A DNA stretch of 64,000 nucleotides from contig CM074702.1 of assembly GCA_037367355.1 (NCBI GenBank), forward strand, positions 1,984,001 through 2,048,000, given 5' to 3'. Below, piece after piece: positions 34,729 to 45,900 of the stretch. The translations under genes and the position numbers were made by a program. The stretch's first letter is position 1. Each line of letters begins with the position of its first letter. The stretch comes from Neoscytalidium dimidiatum (taxonomy: Eukaryota; Ascomycota; Dothideomycetes; Botryosphaeriales; Botryosphaeriaceae). Below the pieces are notes generated by a model. It did not search any database and was not told the DNA's origin. It saw nothing but the letters and a program-made list of their open reading frames with translations.

Positions 34729-35370
34729 GGTCGTCGGAAGGTGATCGTGTGTGTTGGAGGTGTTTGTGGGATGGACGGGTCAGTTTGGCTGGGTATCGCG
34801 GACGGATTGAGAGATCGTCGTGACTGTGAAGAGTTTCAGGTCGTCGAGATGGTGTTGAGTGGAGGTCGACAGCTTCAATGCGTTGGTCAGCGCGAAGGGT
34901 TCGAGAAAGTGGCGGGTGGGACGGCGGGCGCTGATGTTGTCTGCGCAGAAGAGTGCAAGTAAATGGTCAAGGCTCACTTACAGCGTTGATCAGGTGTAGC
35001 GGAGATATATACACAGACCCTCTCTCTGGGCCAGACGCTTTCGGCTGCGTGCAAAAGAAAGTGAAAGCGAGAATGTACACGCGCTGCGGCCTGGAGCGGA
35101 GGATGTAGCGGAGGTTTCAAGCGCCGGCCGTAGTGCATACGGCCGGTCGCAGCGACCATCCCGGCAGATGTCAATCGCAGGTCGCCGTCCGAGCTCTGGC
35201 GCCTGCATGACGCGAGTCAAGCACTGATGATGTAAAACACCAAAGCTTCTCCGGCACCAGCGCCCTCACCACCCAGGCCCACCGCGGAGAACAATCGATC
35301 GCCCCTCAGTCGCTCCCAAAGTCCCCCTACCGCTTCACAACCGCTCCCTCCCTCCTCCATCCAAACAACA
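34729..35370. promoter_or_regulatory. Divergent promoter region, small UBL-like gene / NDUFAF3 homologue
   Basis: 642 bp between two head-to-head start codons, so both promoters lie here. A TATATA lies at about 35007-35012. The plus-strand leader just before 35371 is C/T-rich, as is usual for fungal housekeeping genes. Confidence 0.5.
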
Positions 35371-36164
35371 ATGCCACCCCCCACAGCCGTCCGCGCCCTG
35401 CGCGTCCTAACCACCACCACCACCACCACCACTCCCACCATCGCCCACCGCTCAGCAGCAGCAGCAGCAACAAGAACGCCCCACCCCGCCCTCGCCCGCG
35501 CCTTCGCCAGCACCCCGCCGCGCCCGCGCTCCCGCCCGCCGCCGACCCACGACCGCGGGCCGCCCAGCAGCGAAGAGACGCAGACCGACTTCGACAAGCT
35601 GGACGTGCTGGCCAACATGCCGGCGCCCACGACCGCCATCGACGCGACCTTCGCCGACGGCTTCGCGCTCAACTCGGGCCTGCAGATCAAGGACGCCGGC
35701 GCGCTGCTGCTGGCGGGCGACGCGTTCAAGTGGCGGCCGTGGCTGAGCGAAGGCGGCGACGGCGAGGGGAACGCCGATGGCGCGGGGGAGGGGGAGAAGG
35801 CGGGCGGTGGGGCGGGGAGGCTGCGGGACGCGAGGGGCATGTGGGAGTGCGGTCGGTCGGCGTGGGGCGCGCTGGAGGTGGTGTGGCCGAAGCCGGGTGA
35901 GTGAGGCGGGGATCGAGCGTGAATTGGTGCATGGGTGGAGGGCTAATATCTCTCAAACGCGCAGATCTGCTAATCATCGGGACGGGCGCGTCGGTCGTGC
36001 CGGTGTCGCCGACGACGCGGAAGCATATCAATGATTTGGGGATCAGGCTGGAGGTGTCGGATACCCGGAATGCTGCGGCGCAGTTCAATTTGCTGGCGAC
36101 GGAGAGGGGTGTGCAGCAGGTTGCGGCGGCGCTGGTACCGATCGGATGGAAAGAAGGAAGATGA
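35371..36164 (+). CDS. Mitochondrial complex I assembly factor, NDUFAF3 / DUF498 family
   Basis: Two exons, 35371-35896 and 35965-36164 (68-bp intron, gtgagt...cgcag), give 241 aa. The N-terminus is Arg/Ser/Thr/Ala-rich without acidic residues (RALRVL, RAFASTPPR near 50), a typical mitochondrial presequence. The Mth938/DUF498 domain follows: FADGFALNSGLQIKDAGALL, a variable Gly/Glu-rich insert at about 130-155, then across the intron DLLIIGTGASVVPVSPTTRK and LEVSDTRNAAAQFNLLATER, ending VAAALVPIGW. Human NDUFAF3 works with NDUFAF4 in early assembly of NADH:ubiquinone oxidoreductase, which suggests the same matrix-side role here. The insert between the domain halves is longer and lower in complexity than in animal homologues. 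Confidence 0.88.
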
Positions 36165-38958
36165 TATGCTTATCTTGAAGTGGTTACTCGCGTGGGTTGG
36201 CTGCCATTTTACCCTTGCGCGCGGCAAATCTCCATTCAACAGCTGGGAAGGATACATGGAGTGGAAAAAGTCGCGCTGGATCAAACAAATACAGGAATCG
36301 CTCGAAACCCTTATGCTCAGCCAACACTTCAAAAGCCCTGTTTCAAACGGATTCATCAACGGCTACAAGCAAGCCTAAATTGAAATATGAGATCTCCGAG
36401 CATCACTAGTCATATCTTACTACTTCCTTGCTCTCAGCCATTTCAGACCCCAAGCAGAGTCAACAATGTGCAGGTTTAATACTCATCAGCACAGATGGGC
36501 GTCACTGCACATCCACTTTCCAAGACCCTGTCAGCGGGACCCCCTTACGCTGCCCCTTTTTTGCTATGACGACCTGCAGACATTCCCTTGCTGGGTCAAG
36601 AACTAGACAACTGGCCCAATCGCGCAACGAGCCGAATTTTCTTTCCTTTTCGATACTTCTCTATGAAAGATATAGCCTTTTTACGATACTCTGACAGTGT
36701 ATTTGAGGATTAGCGCTTATACACCGGCACCAGTGAGATACACATGTTCAACATCGTCGAGAGGCACAATCTATCTGACTGTTCCGCGTGATCCCGGTAA
36801 TTTGTCAATAGACGAGCTGATGGTAGGCTTGACAGGTCAGTATTCGAGTCTTATTAGCCTCAGACCTTGCATTGCTAGTGGCATGAGGGGTGGTAGGCTG
36901 TCATAGTCTAGGTATATGTACTACATATCAGCTTATTTCTGCTTGGTCCAGAAATATATACGCACGCGCTGAGCGAGGACACGCTTGATTACCCTGCGAC
37001 TTTTGCCCCCTCTGAGGGCCTGGTTGACAATTTCCGTTGCGGCCGTTCTGCTTGGCTCGCACCGTTTTCAAAGGCCCATGGTAGCGTGAGATTAGCGTGC
37101 ATCACTATTTCTTCCTAATCATAATGCCTCTCTCTGAAGAGCAAACATGAAGAACTTCGTCAATATGTTTTCCTACTATATAAGTTCACCTAAGAACGAT
37201 AGAGTTATACATGAGGGTTGCAGCGATAGAGCCGTACCAAGGGAGACAATACGCAGCGTATATGTCATCTACTGCTCAAGCTCCTTTCTTAATTAGCGGT
37301 CCTCATCGATTCTGAGTTTGCAGATATTGAAACGTACAATGACTCAGCTTTTTACAGCGTTCGCCATCAGGAAAACGAGCACGATTACTTACCCTCAATC
37401 TCTCAGATCCTGCAAGCGCACTAATCCTTTGAGAATATATGACCCACTGAGCCCGGTAAACGAAACTCACCAGAAATCAACACACAGCCCACTCATTTCT
37501 CCCTCTGAGCTCATAAACTGGTTGTCGCCTACTTCGTACGGTCCAACGCCGATTACAACTTTCACAGCACAAGATCAGCGCGATCGAGTGTTGCACTGGC
37601 CAGGAGCCGAACCGACACAATCTTGCAACTGGACTTCGTCGCCTCTGATGGACCTTGTACTCCTTTAGCCCCAGTCCGCGACGTGCCAACGCGATCCGCT
37701 CACGTTCACAATCTCAAAACGCTGCCACCCCTCCTTCATCATTATCATGATAGAGTACTGAACACCAGCGACACTAAACGTCTTATATCAGAGATCTTTC
37801 GGTGAAAAATGACATTATCCAAGCGCGAGTACCTATCAGTGATGATTGAATCAGCCATGAGCGCCGAAAAAGTGGTAATCTTTAAAGCAGCGGATCGGAC
37901 CAATTCTTTGAGAAACACCCGACCTGATCTTCTATTTCGTAGTATATAAACCTCTTATAGTTCTAGGGAAATGCTCTCATACGGGTGTGCAACGTCTTCA
38001 AGCTGTCCTCATGGGCAAGCGGTGGTGACTCCTGATAAGGAGGAAACTGGTGGAGGCGTGGCAAGCCCGACCAAGTGGCCATACCCTCAATCACGCTCGT
38101 GCAAATATGTGACATCACAATTGAACGCATAGGCATCAAATCAGTGATTTTCCTTTTCATAGCCCTCTATATACCGCTACCAAATCTACCCAGCTACGGA
38201 CAGGTCGCCAGCCTTGTCGTGCAGGATATCAATTTGAAAAAAAAAAAAAAAAAGGACAAGGCCTGGTCCTTCCGTAGTAGCAGTTACTCGGTAGCTATGT
38301 ATATAGCCAAAGAGCAGTATCCAAGAGGGGGCAAAGGAAACCGTCCCAGCCATAACGCATATACTCGCATATGTTCCCGTTCCGTTCACTTGTGTTAACT
38401 TCCCTACCGTTGGAAAGTCAATTCGCTAAATGAAAACCCACACCGCATGCATGCTCCCCCTTCTGGTATTTTGTGAGTGGAGAACTCCCTACCTCTCTTT
38501 CTTCCTTCCTTCCAAAGTCAGACGGCTGGAAACGAAAGGAAAGCAACTAACGCCTTTTCCCTCTCTCGCTCCCAAGTGTGTGCCGCTGACAAGCAAACCA
38601 TGTATGTTGATAAAGAAATGAACAGAATCCACAATGAACATTTCCCCAAGCTCCTATATGCTCATTGCCGCTCGCTGTCACCACTCGCCAGCGCGGTAGC
38701 TTTGCATGCATGCCCTCGTGATCTCGTCCCGGTTAGTATTACCGCTGCGGCCGACGGCAGCAAAAAAAAAAAATAACATAAAAAAAAAGGCCAATATAGA
38801 ATGTGCCTGGGAAAAAAAGTGACAATACACATGGAAGGCAATCCCATGGAGTTCTTGGGGCGCAAGGAGATGAAATCAACAAAAAGCCTTCCACGAAGGA
38901 AATCGGTGGTATCATAGTCTTCCAACGGACTTATTCGAGCGGATGGTCCGCAGGCGTA
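36165..38958. other. Gene-poor interval
   Basis: 2.8 kb between the convergent NDUFAF3-type gene and the Zn2Cys6 regulator. It is more AT-rich than its flanks, with short frames only. An A run lies at 38237-38252. No repeat family, transposon end or RNA gene was recognised. It probably includes both 3' UTRs. Confidence 0.45.
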
Positions 38959-41483
38959 CTAAAAGGTGAAAGCCGTGTTGCTGAAGAAGACCGGGTCGTT
39001 CAGGATGCTGCTCATCGGATCGAAGAAATCTGTGGTGTAATCCGCGAACGTACCGCTGCCAACATGGCCAAATTCAGGTGCGTTACCCATGCTTAGGCTG
39101 TTGTTCATGGTTGGCAGGCTGAGAGTTGGTAGGTTCGGATCAAGTGAGACGGCAGTACTGGTGCTGGCTCCATCGTTTACCTGGCCAGATTGACCAAGCC
39201 TTTGGGAAGGTGCAGGCGTCGTCGAGTTGCTCGTCTCGGGATCTGTTGGGTTTTGCACAGCACTGTCGAGATTACCCATGGATCCTTTCCCCCTGAAATG
39301 CTCTCGCCAGTGCCATATCGAGTCAAATACGACGCTCATGCTCATTCTGCATCTGACCTTCAAGTGTATGGACACATCCACGGTGGGTCCATGCTGCATG
39401 CGATAGCTCTCAATTTCGGACGGCTTGGGGTTACCTGCACCGCCCGCCTTCCATAGCTGTGCGAGCACTTCTGCTAGACGTTGGGGCAAGTCGTTGTTAC
39501 GGACCGAAGTCTTTCGGATACAGGTGATGAGGCGGGTGAAATTCGAGCGTGAGGTAGTGAGCTGCTGGGTAGGAATAGTCGTGGCGAAGTTAGAGTTAAG
39601 CAGGCGATGCAAAGTGAAACCGGCAGCAACCATCATCTGTGAAATGTAGTTGGTTGTGTAGACCAGTTGGCCCTGCTCCTCCAAGTAGAAAATAGATTCA
39701 AGGTATTGGTTAGCAGCCAACAGAAGGTGCAGCAGATCTTGGTGCCAGCCATGCTCTTGCTTGTTGAAAAATGCGTAGAGCTGAAGGTTGAGACGCACTG
39801 CACGAAGGTACAGCAGGTCAAGGTCTATCACAGTTAGACGTCTTGACTGACTCGAAAATGCGGGATCTTGGTCAAAGAGAGGGGTGGACGTGTGATGGTG
39901 CTCACCGGTGAAGTTCAACTGCCGCAAACGAGCCTCCAGATCATTGAGATTTGTGGTTTCATAGTTGATCAGGATGGACTTGTCGTCGTAGAAGGTCCTA
40001 CTACCGGAATCGCTGTACAAGGCTTTGGTAATCCTGGCTGCTGATCGTTCGAGCATGACGTGATTGACCAGAGGCTCAGGGAGCCTATCCATGTGGTCGT
40101 GCTCGAAGGATAGGGCCGAATCGAACAGCGTGGTCGATGGCTGTCCACTGGCAACTGAAACGCTGCAATGCTGTTAGCTACTTGCGGACTTGTGAGTCAC
40201 GTCCGCTTACCAATGCGCGACCGTGTTGCACACCGCCCATGTGGAAAGGCGATCCTTCACTTCGTCATCCCTAAGCTGAACATGGGTGCGCGAGAAGTCT
40301 TGGGCGTGCGAAGGCTGATGTAGGCCGTGATGCATGGCTATCTGCATCATGACTCCGGCGAGCATAAAGGTCTCGTCAATGGTGGTGCTGCTCGCCGGCA
40401 ACGGCCAGGTGCACAACAGACACAGTGCCTTGACAACATGATAACTCTGGGGAACGTCGGAGATGGTACTCCATACCAGAGCCCGGTAGGATGGAGTCAA
40501 CTTTTGCAGAAGGGTGGGGTCCTTGGGCCAATGTCGTGCTGCAACCACAACGACGGTCCAGAACAGAAGCTTGGCCTGGTTCATGTAACTTTCGACGCTC
40601 TGATTTGGATCGAGCAGGGGCAGAAAGCGGTGGTAGTGTGCGAAGTACTCGCGGAACAGCTCCTCGGACTGCTCTGTGCTGAGATAGACAGCACCCAGAT
40701 TGTAGGCATGGCTGCGATCGAACGCGCTTGCACCACCAAATCCTTGCTTCAGACTCACAAGAGAGGAGACAGCATCATCATGCGTTCCGCCAGAGTATTG
40801 TGTCTGCTGCTGCTGCTGACCGTTCGAGAGGAGGTTCTGGAACATTGTCGACTGGCCGTTCTCTTGTGGGATGTTGTGGGGGCCGGAAATGGAGAGGTTG
40901 GCTGCGGGCGCGACGCCGAGGGTAGAGAGCTGCTGTTTGAGCTCGAACTCGCGTTGCTCGAGCTCCTTGACGCGGGCTTTCAAGTCGATGGCTTCGCGCT
41001 CCATCTCGGCATGGCGGCTGCGCTTCCCGATGCGCTTGAAGTTGGCTGACACCTGACAGGTTAGGTTCTGCTTGCGGCAGCGCGAACATGGCGTAAAAGG
41101 ATCTTGGACGACGTCGCACTTTAGCTGTGAGTTTGAGACAATGGTCAGCAATGCCCGGCGGCGGATCGGGGAGCTTGTGGGCACGGCGGCGCTGCTGGCC
41201 GTGGCGCGCGGCTCGCAGGAAGGGCTGCGGCGCAGGACAGCGCAGTGAGTCGGGGAGAGGGCGTCACGGTGCGTACCTTCTGCTGGCGGCACTCGTTGCA
41301 GGCTCGCTTCTGTGCGGCCTTCTTCGAGCGAGCGTGCTCGTCGTCATCGTGCTGGCTCGCAGGCGAGCTCTCGAAGCCGGCGCTGCTCTGGGAGCGCTTG
41401 AGAGCATGGCGCGGGGTGGGCGGACTGGCGGCGTAGGCGGAGTAGGGGCCGCCGTTGGTGGAGGGCGAGGTCTGCGCAGCCAT
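38959..41483 (-). CDS. Zn(II)2Cys6 transcription factor with fungal-specific TF domain
   Basis: Three exons, 41483-41277, 41124-40211 and 40162-38959 (introns 152 and 48 bp), give 774 aa. The binuclear zinc cluster is split by intron 1: KRACNECRQQK-LKCDVVQDPFTPC then CRKQNLTC, all six cysteines present. It is followed by a linker (FKRIGKRSRHAEMERE) and a coiled coil (LKARVKELEQREFELKQQL, about 115-140) for dimerisation. The middle region has the fungal-specific TF domain (FREYFAHYHRFLPLLDP; LCLLCTWPLPAS; AGVMMQIAMHHGLHQP). The C-terminus is Ser/Thr/Asn-rich with acidic-aromatic motifs (FADYTTDFFDPMSSILND) typical of an activation region. The linker and zinc cluster resemble the Leu3/War1 group more than PrnA/Put3, but I am not certain. 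Targets unknown. Confidence 0.9.
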
Positions 41484-43707
41484 GCGAGCGGGCCTCTCTC
41501 TCGCGACGCTTGTCTCGCGGTGGTCCGATGTCGCAGGCGTCGGCGAGCAGTTGCGGGGAGTTGGTGGTCGGTGTCGGAGGCGGCGGGGGCGGCAGAAGAA
41601 ATTCAGCCCTCAAGGTGCTATGACTCGACTCGACTCGACTCGACTCGACGCTTATCGTTATTCAACAGGCCATAGCTCGAGCTCGAGTCCGAGGCTGCTC
41701 CACCGAAAATTTTGGCGTCAGACAGACGGTCCCGTGGAGGTAGGTTTTGCGCGGGCTTGCGTTGGCGGTGGCTGCTGGCGCCGCTGCTGTCGCAATCGCC
41801 TGCCCGCCCGTTATGTGTGCTTGGCGCTGTGCTGACTCGCGCCCGCTGCTGGATCAAGGGCGCTGAATTCTCGGGTGGACGTACCGCTGATCGCGCTGAG
41901 TGTGGCCGCTCGCGGGTGCGACGGTCTGACAGGAGGGAGATGCTGATATACCGATCGAGCGAAAGATCAGATTAGATAATGCAAATGAGGAAGGCAGCGC
42001 GCCGGGAGGTCTTTTCGGGATGGCGCGCCGAATTCTGCCCATCGCACCGTCTAGCGGCCTCTCGCTTTACCGCAACTGGTGCAGCCGGGCTCAGAGGCAG
42101 GTGCAAGCGGAAGCCTTCTTCGTTCAGCCGTGGACGTGACACGCAAGCTTGGATCTCACTCCCAAAACCAAGCTGATATTCGCCTGCACAAGCCTCAACC
42201 GCTCCTGATCCTCGGGGCCTCCTTCCCATCGGAATACACTCCGTCCTCCTCTCTCCGAGGTGCGTCTATTTAACACGGCCCAATTGACTGTATAGAGTAT
42301 CGGAGGACCGACAGCCTCTGCTCTATATGAACCGATCGTGATGCTGAACGGAAGGACAAGGTGCATAAGCTTGCGGGATCAAATTCCGCCCAGCTCTGGC
42401 GAGCGATCGGCATCCTTCGTTTGCTGCGAATGAGACAGCGCTAAGCCGTTCGGGCAGTTGTGCCTGAGAAAAATTGTAGGCAGCCCACATCTGCCGGAAT
42501 ATGCCATCAGCCCCTCCCACACCTCGCTCTCTGAGACGCCCATGTGAAGCTGGATGGAGTTGGTGAGGTGGAGAGCTCTGGGGTTCAGTGGAAAGAAGTT
42601 AGGCGTGCTAGACTATCTCAGCGCTTAAGTGGAGGTGACAGTGAAGAAACGGCCGTGCTGCAGAGGCCAGAGTTACATCAAGCCCGATAGTCGTTCGCAA
42701 ATCTCTCGGATCGTGGTGGGAGCGCCAGGTCAGATGCTACCGCTACATCAACCCTCGCGCCCGCCATTCTCGATGCTTGTATGAAATGGCGGATCGGTTT
42801 GCGAAACGCCCCCGGATTAACGAGGAAGGCGGTATACGAGCCGCGGATCATCGATGACCGGGTCAGTGCAAGAATCAGTAGTCCATGTATGCGAACAGAG
42901 CAATTGAGCACTGCAGAAATCTGTAGTGAGTCGCACATTCGAAGATTGCCTACCTTAAGGCGTGATGTCCCACTGTGGAGACGAGCCACCGGGCCTCTGA
43001 CCGAGGCTGTATGCTCGGCACTACGTCTGAGCACATCATGCAAAAGACGTATAGAATTCATATGGAAAGCGCAATCAGCGTTCGGGGCGCCCTATTGACC
43101 TTTAAATAAGAACACCGGAAGCAACTAGCGGCCCCAGAAGCGCTGGCAACCCCGCCGTAAATCCTCCGCATCCGCAAGCCTACCATCATATCTACGTACC
43201 GCTACAAAAGTGGGATACCGCCTCGGCCCTTGCGATTTCGGACACCAGCAGCGCCCTACGCATAAGGACAAAGCCGATGATCTCCAGGCTTCCGGCAAAG
43301 CCAGCAGATCAATGTGGAGCAAGGAGCGTCTGTTTCAACATCAGCAGCCGCACATGCGACCAATGATGCGTGTCGTAAAGAAACGGCGTTGTGTTGGGGC
43401 CCCGCTTATCGGAGCATGGAGATAGTGGTGATAAGATGGGGGAGCTCCGCGAATAGCCGCTCTCGACCTGTGGGAGTGAGGGGTAGGCAGAACGCCGACT
43501 GATACGGCAGGCCGGTACGACGACGGGAACAGCATACCGGATACGGCGCGGGCGTGTATCTGCGACGCGATGAGGTGGCATGCCGTATCGATATTGACGC
43601 TGCCTATAATTCGTATCACGACCCAAGGTCCCCGTCGTTCATCAGAGACCTGTTCTTTGGACGGTTGAATTATCTTTGTGTGTCCCGTTGCCTTCATAGT
43701 GTTGTCA
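41484..43707. promoter_or_regulatory. Divergent intergenic region, Zn2Cys6 factor / proline dehydrogenase
   Basis: 2.2 kb between two head-to-head start codons, long for a fungal promoter. It includes a pentanucleotide repeat in the leader of the regulator. I saw no further gene; frames in 42.0-43.6 kb are short and unremarkable. The length may reflect complex regulation of either gene. Confidence 0.45.
41622..41649. repeat. Pentanucleotide repeat (GACTC)n
   Basis: Five and a half perfect copies of GACTC, about 140 bp upstream of the Zn2Cys6 gene's start codon. GACTC is close to the Gcn4-type core TGACTC, and the first copy is in fact TGACTC. This is a simple-repeat observation only. Confidence 0.9.
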
Positions 43708-45249
43708 ATGAAGCCCCGCATTTGTGCACCGCACTCCATACACAAGCATCTCGTCCAGCCATTATCAATCAATGGTGGCAGACGACGGTATGTCCATACG
43801 AGCAAACCGAATGCTGCTACATTAGCAGTACCACCGATACCAGAGACACCGCACACGCCCGTACCTGCACCCTCGTCCGCGACCCGCGAATCACCGCTGG
43901 CGGTGTTGCCGCTGACCAATGTCATACGAACTTACCTAATAACTCGCGTATCCTCGTCTCCTTTCCTTTGGGCGCTCTGTTTCCGGGGTCTCCAACTGCT
44001 CGCCAATCCCAAGACAACATTGCTTGATCCAGATAAGAATCGAATACTCAATTGGATATTGAAAAAGACCTTCTATTCGCAATTCTGCGCGGGCGAGAAT
44101 GGCACTGAAGTTGCAAGGACTTCCAAGTCTGTCAGGAGTGTTGGTTATGATGGAGTTATTCTTGAATATGCGTTGGAAGTGCTGCTCGATGGCATCGAAC
44201 ACGGCCCAGTTCCCGACGCAGATAGCGCGGAGACGAAACACGAGATAGAGACGTGGAGGAAGGGCATGTTACAGACCGTCGAGATGGCCGGACCGGGGGA
44301 ATTCGCTGCACTGAAGTAAGTTTATGGTAGAATCATTGCGCGAACCTGCCTGACACCGGACTCCTTTAGATGGTCGGGTCTCGGAAGACTTGCGTTACAC
44401 CTCCTAAAGCAGAACCAGCCTCCAACTCCACACATGGAGGCAGTGATCCGAGAGGTGTGTGATGCCGCAGCGGCCAAGAACGTCGCACTCTTGCCCGGTG
44501 CGGAGGAGGAGATCACAAATGCAGGCATCGACACCTGGACGCTGGCTCTAGAGCGACAGTACAACCGTGTGGAGTCTGGCCAGACTATCATGTACAACAC
44601 TTACCAAGCGTACCTTAAGTCAACACCGGAGAAGCTCGCCCACCACATTGCAGATGCGCAGAAGCACGGGTATACGCTTGGCGTCAAGCTCGTCCGCGGT
44701 GCATATCTGGCCTCTGAGCCTCCGGATCGGGTGTTTTCCAGCAAGGCGGAGACGGACCGTGTGTACAACTCGCTGGCCGAATCATTACTTCGCCGTCGAT
44801 ACGGCGATGTGCTACGTCCAGCACCGGGTGCTATCGGGGGCAAGTTCGAACAGATCGCCCTTGTCCTGGCAACACACAATTCGGAGTCCGTCCGGCGGGC
44901 TCAGGCGATTCGCAACGAACAGGTCGCAGCGGGTGAGGCGCGCGTCAAGCTGGCTTATGCGCAGCTCATGGGTATGGCCGACGAGATTGGGTGCGAGCTA
45001 GTGCAAGCAGGCAAGGCGGCTGCGGCGGAGCAAAAATCGAAGGGCACATATGGTCCGCTATGGAGGAAGGTCGACAATCCAAAAGCCTATAAATGCCTGT
45101 GCTGGGGCACGGCGGGCGAGTGTCTGCAGTTTCTTCTTCGCAGAGCAGCGGAGAACAAGGACGCAGCGACGCGAACAGAGACGACAAGAAAAGCCATGGC
45201 GGGCGAGCTCAAGCGGAGACTGAAGGCGGCGATGCGGTTGACACAGTAA
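43708..45249 (+). CDS. PUT1: Proline dehydrogenase, mitochondrial
   Basis: Two exons, 43708-44315 and 44370-45249 (54-bp intron, gtaagt...tttag), give 495 aa. The enzyme oxidises L-proline to pyrroline-5-carboxylate with FAD, passing electrons to the respiratory chain at the inner mitochondrial membrane. The start region (MKPRICAPHSIHKHLVQPL, then GGRRRYVHTS) is a plausible presequence. Then come SVGYDGVILEYALEVLLDG, WTLALERQYNRVE, TIMYNTYQAYLK, the barrel signature LGVKLVRGAYLASE, LATHNSESVRRAQ, QLMGMADEIG and the proline-binding C-terminal motif CLQFLLRRAAENKDA. These match PRODH proteins, with Arg-Arg of the RRxxEN motif intact. The ATG at 43708 is the first in the frame. In fungi this gene is usually proline-induced; a Zn2Cys6 gene lies 2.2 kb away but is not an obvious PrnA homologue. 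Confidence 0.92.
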
Positions 45250-45676
45250 GTAGTGAGCAACAAGCAATCATTGGAAATTTGTCACAAGCCGTGATGCTTC
45301 TAGAAACATTCCCAGATGTACCACTCGTGTTCAGCCTTTTCCTTCCTACTAGCCAGAAGCGAAAATGGAAAGGGAGGCCGAAATCTGGGCCCAAGCCAAG
45401 CAGCTGCTGCAGTCAGCTCCGGCGTGCTTTCCAACTCAGCCAGAAAATCGTGGCGCGCCTGCAGTTGTTCCATTCAAGGCAGGCACGCCCTGCCGAGCAG
45501 CCACGTGAATGAGCGTTTTTCTTCTTCTTTCATGCACGTGTGATCAAAATCTTTCACCATGGAAGATTCCGCCGGTATTCCATGCATTCACAGCCGCACG
45601 TGCAAGACTGTTGCCTGTTCGATGCTCCTTATTTAAACTCGCCCTCGTCCTCAACCACCGTCTTTCTTTTTCCCCA
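45250..45676. other. PRODH 3' flank and upstream region of the U2-like copy
   Basis: Covers the 3' UTR of the proline dehydrogenase gene and the candidate promoter of the U2-like RNA. The only assigned element is the TATA-like TTATTTAAA listed separately. Confidence 0.4.
45629..45637 (+). promoter_or_regulatory. TATA-like element of the U2-like copy
   Basis: TTATTTAAA, with its TTTAAA core about 45 bp upstream of the inferred RNA 5' end at 45677. The same spacing is seen at the second U2-type locus, which supports it being a real snRNA promoter element. Confidence 0.45.
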
Positions 45677-45900
45677 ACGCTCATTGCCTTTTGGCTTGGG
45701 TCTGAAAAGGAAGTTGTAGTAACCGTTCTCTGCCACATGTTCTTGTGGCATTCCCATCCCTTTCCCCTCATTCGCGCGTCTCCCCCACTTTCCCCAAAGT
45801 CCACGAGGCTTATTCTTTGGAACCATACATGCCAACAAGGCAAAATATCTACTTTTCGTTGACTGGCTTGCCTCGCGCGAGCCTTTGAGGAAGAGTTTTG
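45677..45900 (+). ncRNA. Diverged U2 snRNA-like copy (possible pseudogene)
   Basis: A 14-nt block identical to the U2-type gene at 56.8 kb (TTGCCTTTTGGCTT, 45684-45697) is followed by GTAGTAACCGTTCTCTGCC (45716-45734), again nearly identical to that gene and close to the branch-site region of U2 snRNA. Between them there are nine extra nucleotides compared with canonical U2, disrupting the part that pairs with U6. A perfect 6-bp hairpin follows (GCCACA/TGTGGC, 45732-45749) where stem IIa would be. A poor Sm-like ATTCTTTGG lies at 45812-45820. I cannot find stem IV. The 3' block TTTTCGTTGA...TTGAGGAAGA (45853-45894) is shared with the other locus at identical 32-nt spacing. This is probably a decayed or fast-evolving paralogue; the 3' end is a rough estimate. 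Confidence 0.55.

Noticed and set aside
38959..41483. Identification of the Zn2Cys6 gene as prnA
   Set aside because: The zinc cluster and the FKRIGKRSRH linker look like the Leu3/War1 type, not PrnA/Put3. Proximity to PRODH alone is not enough.
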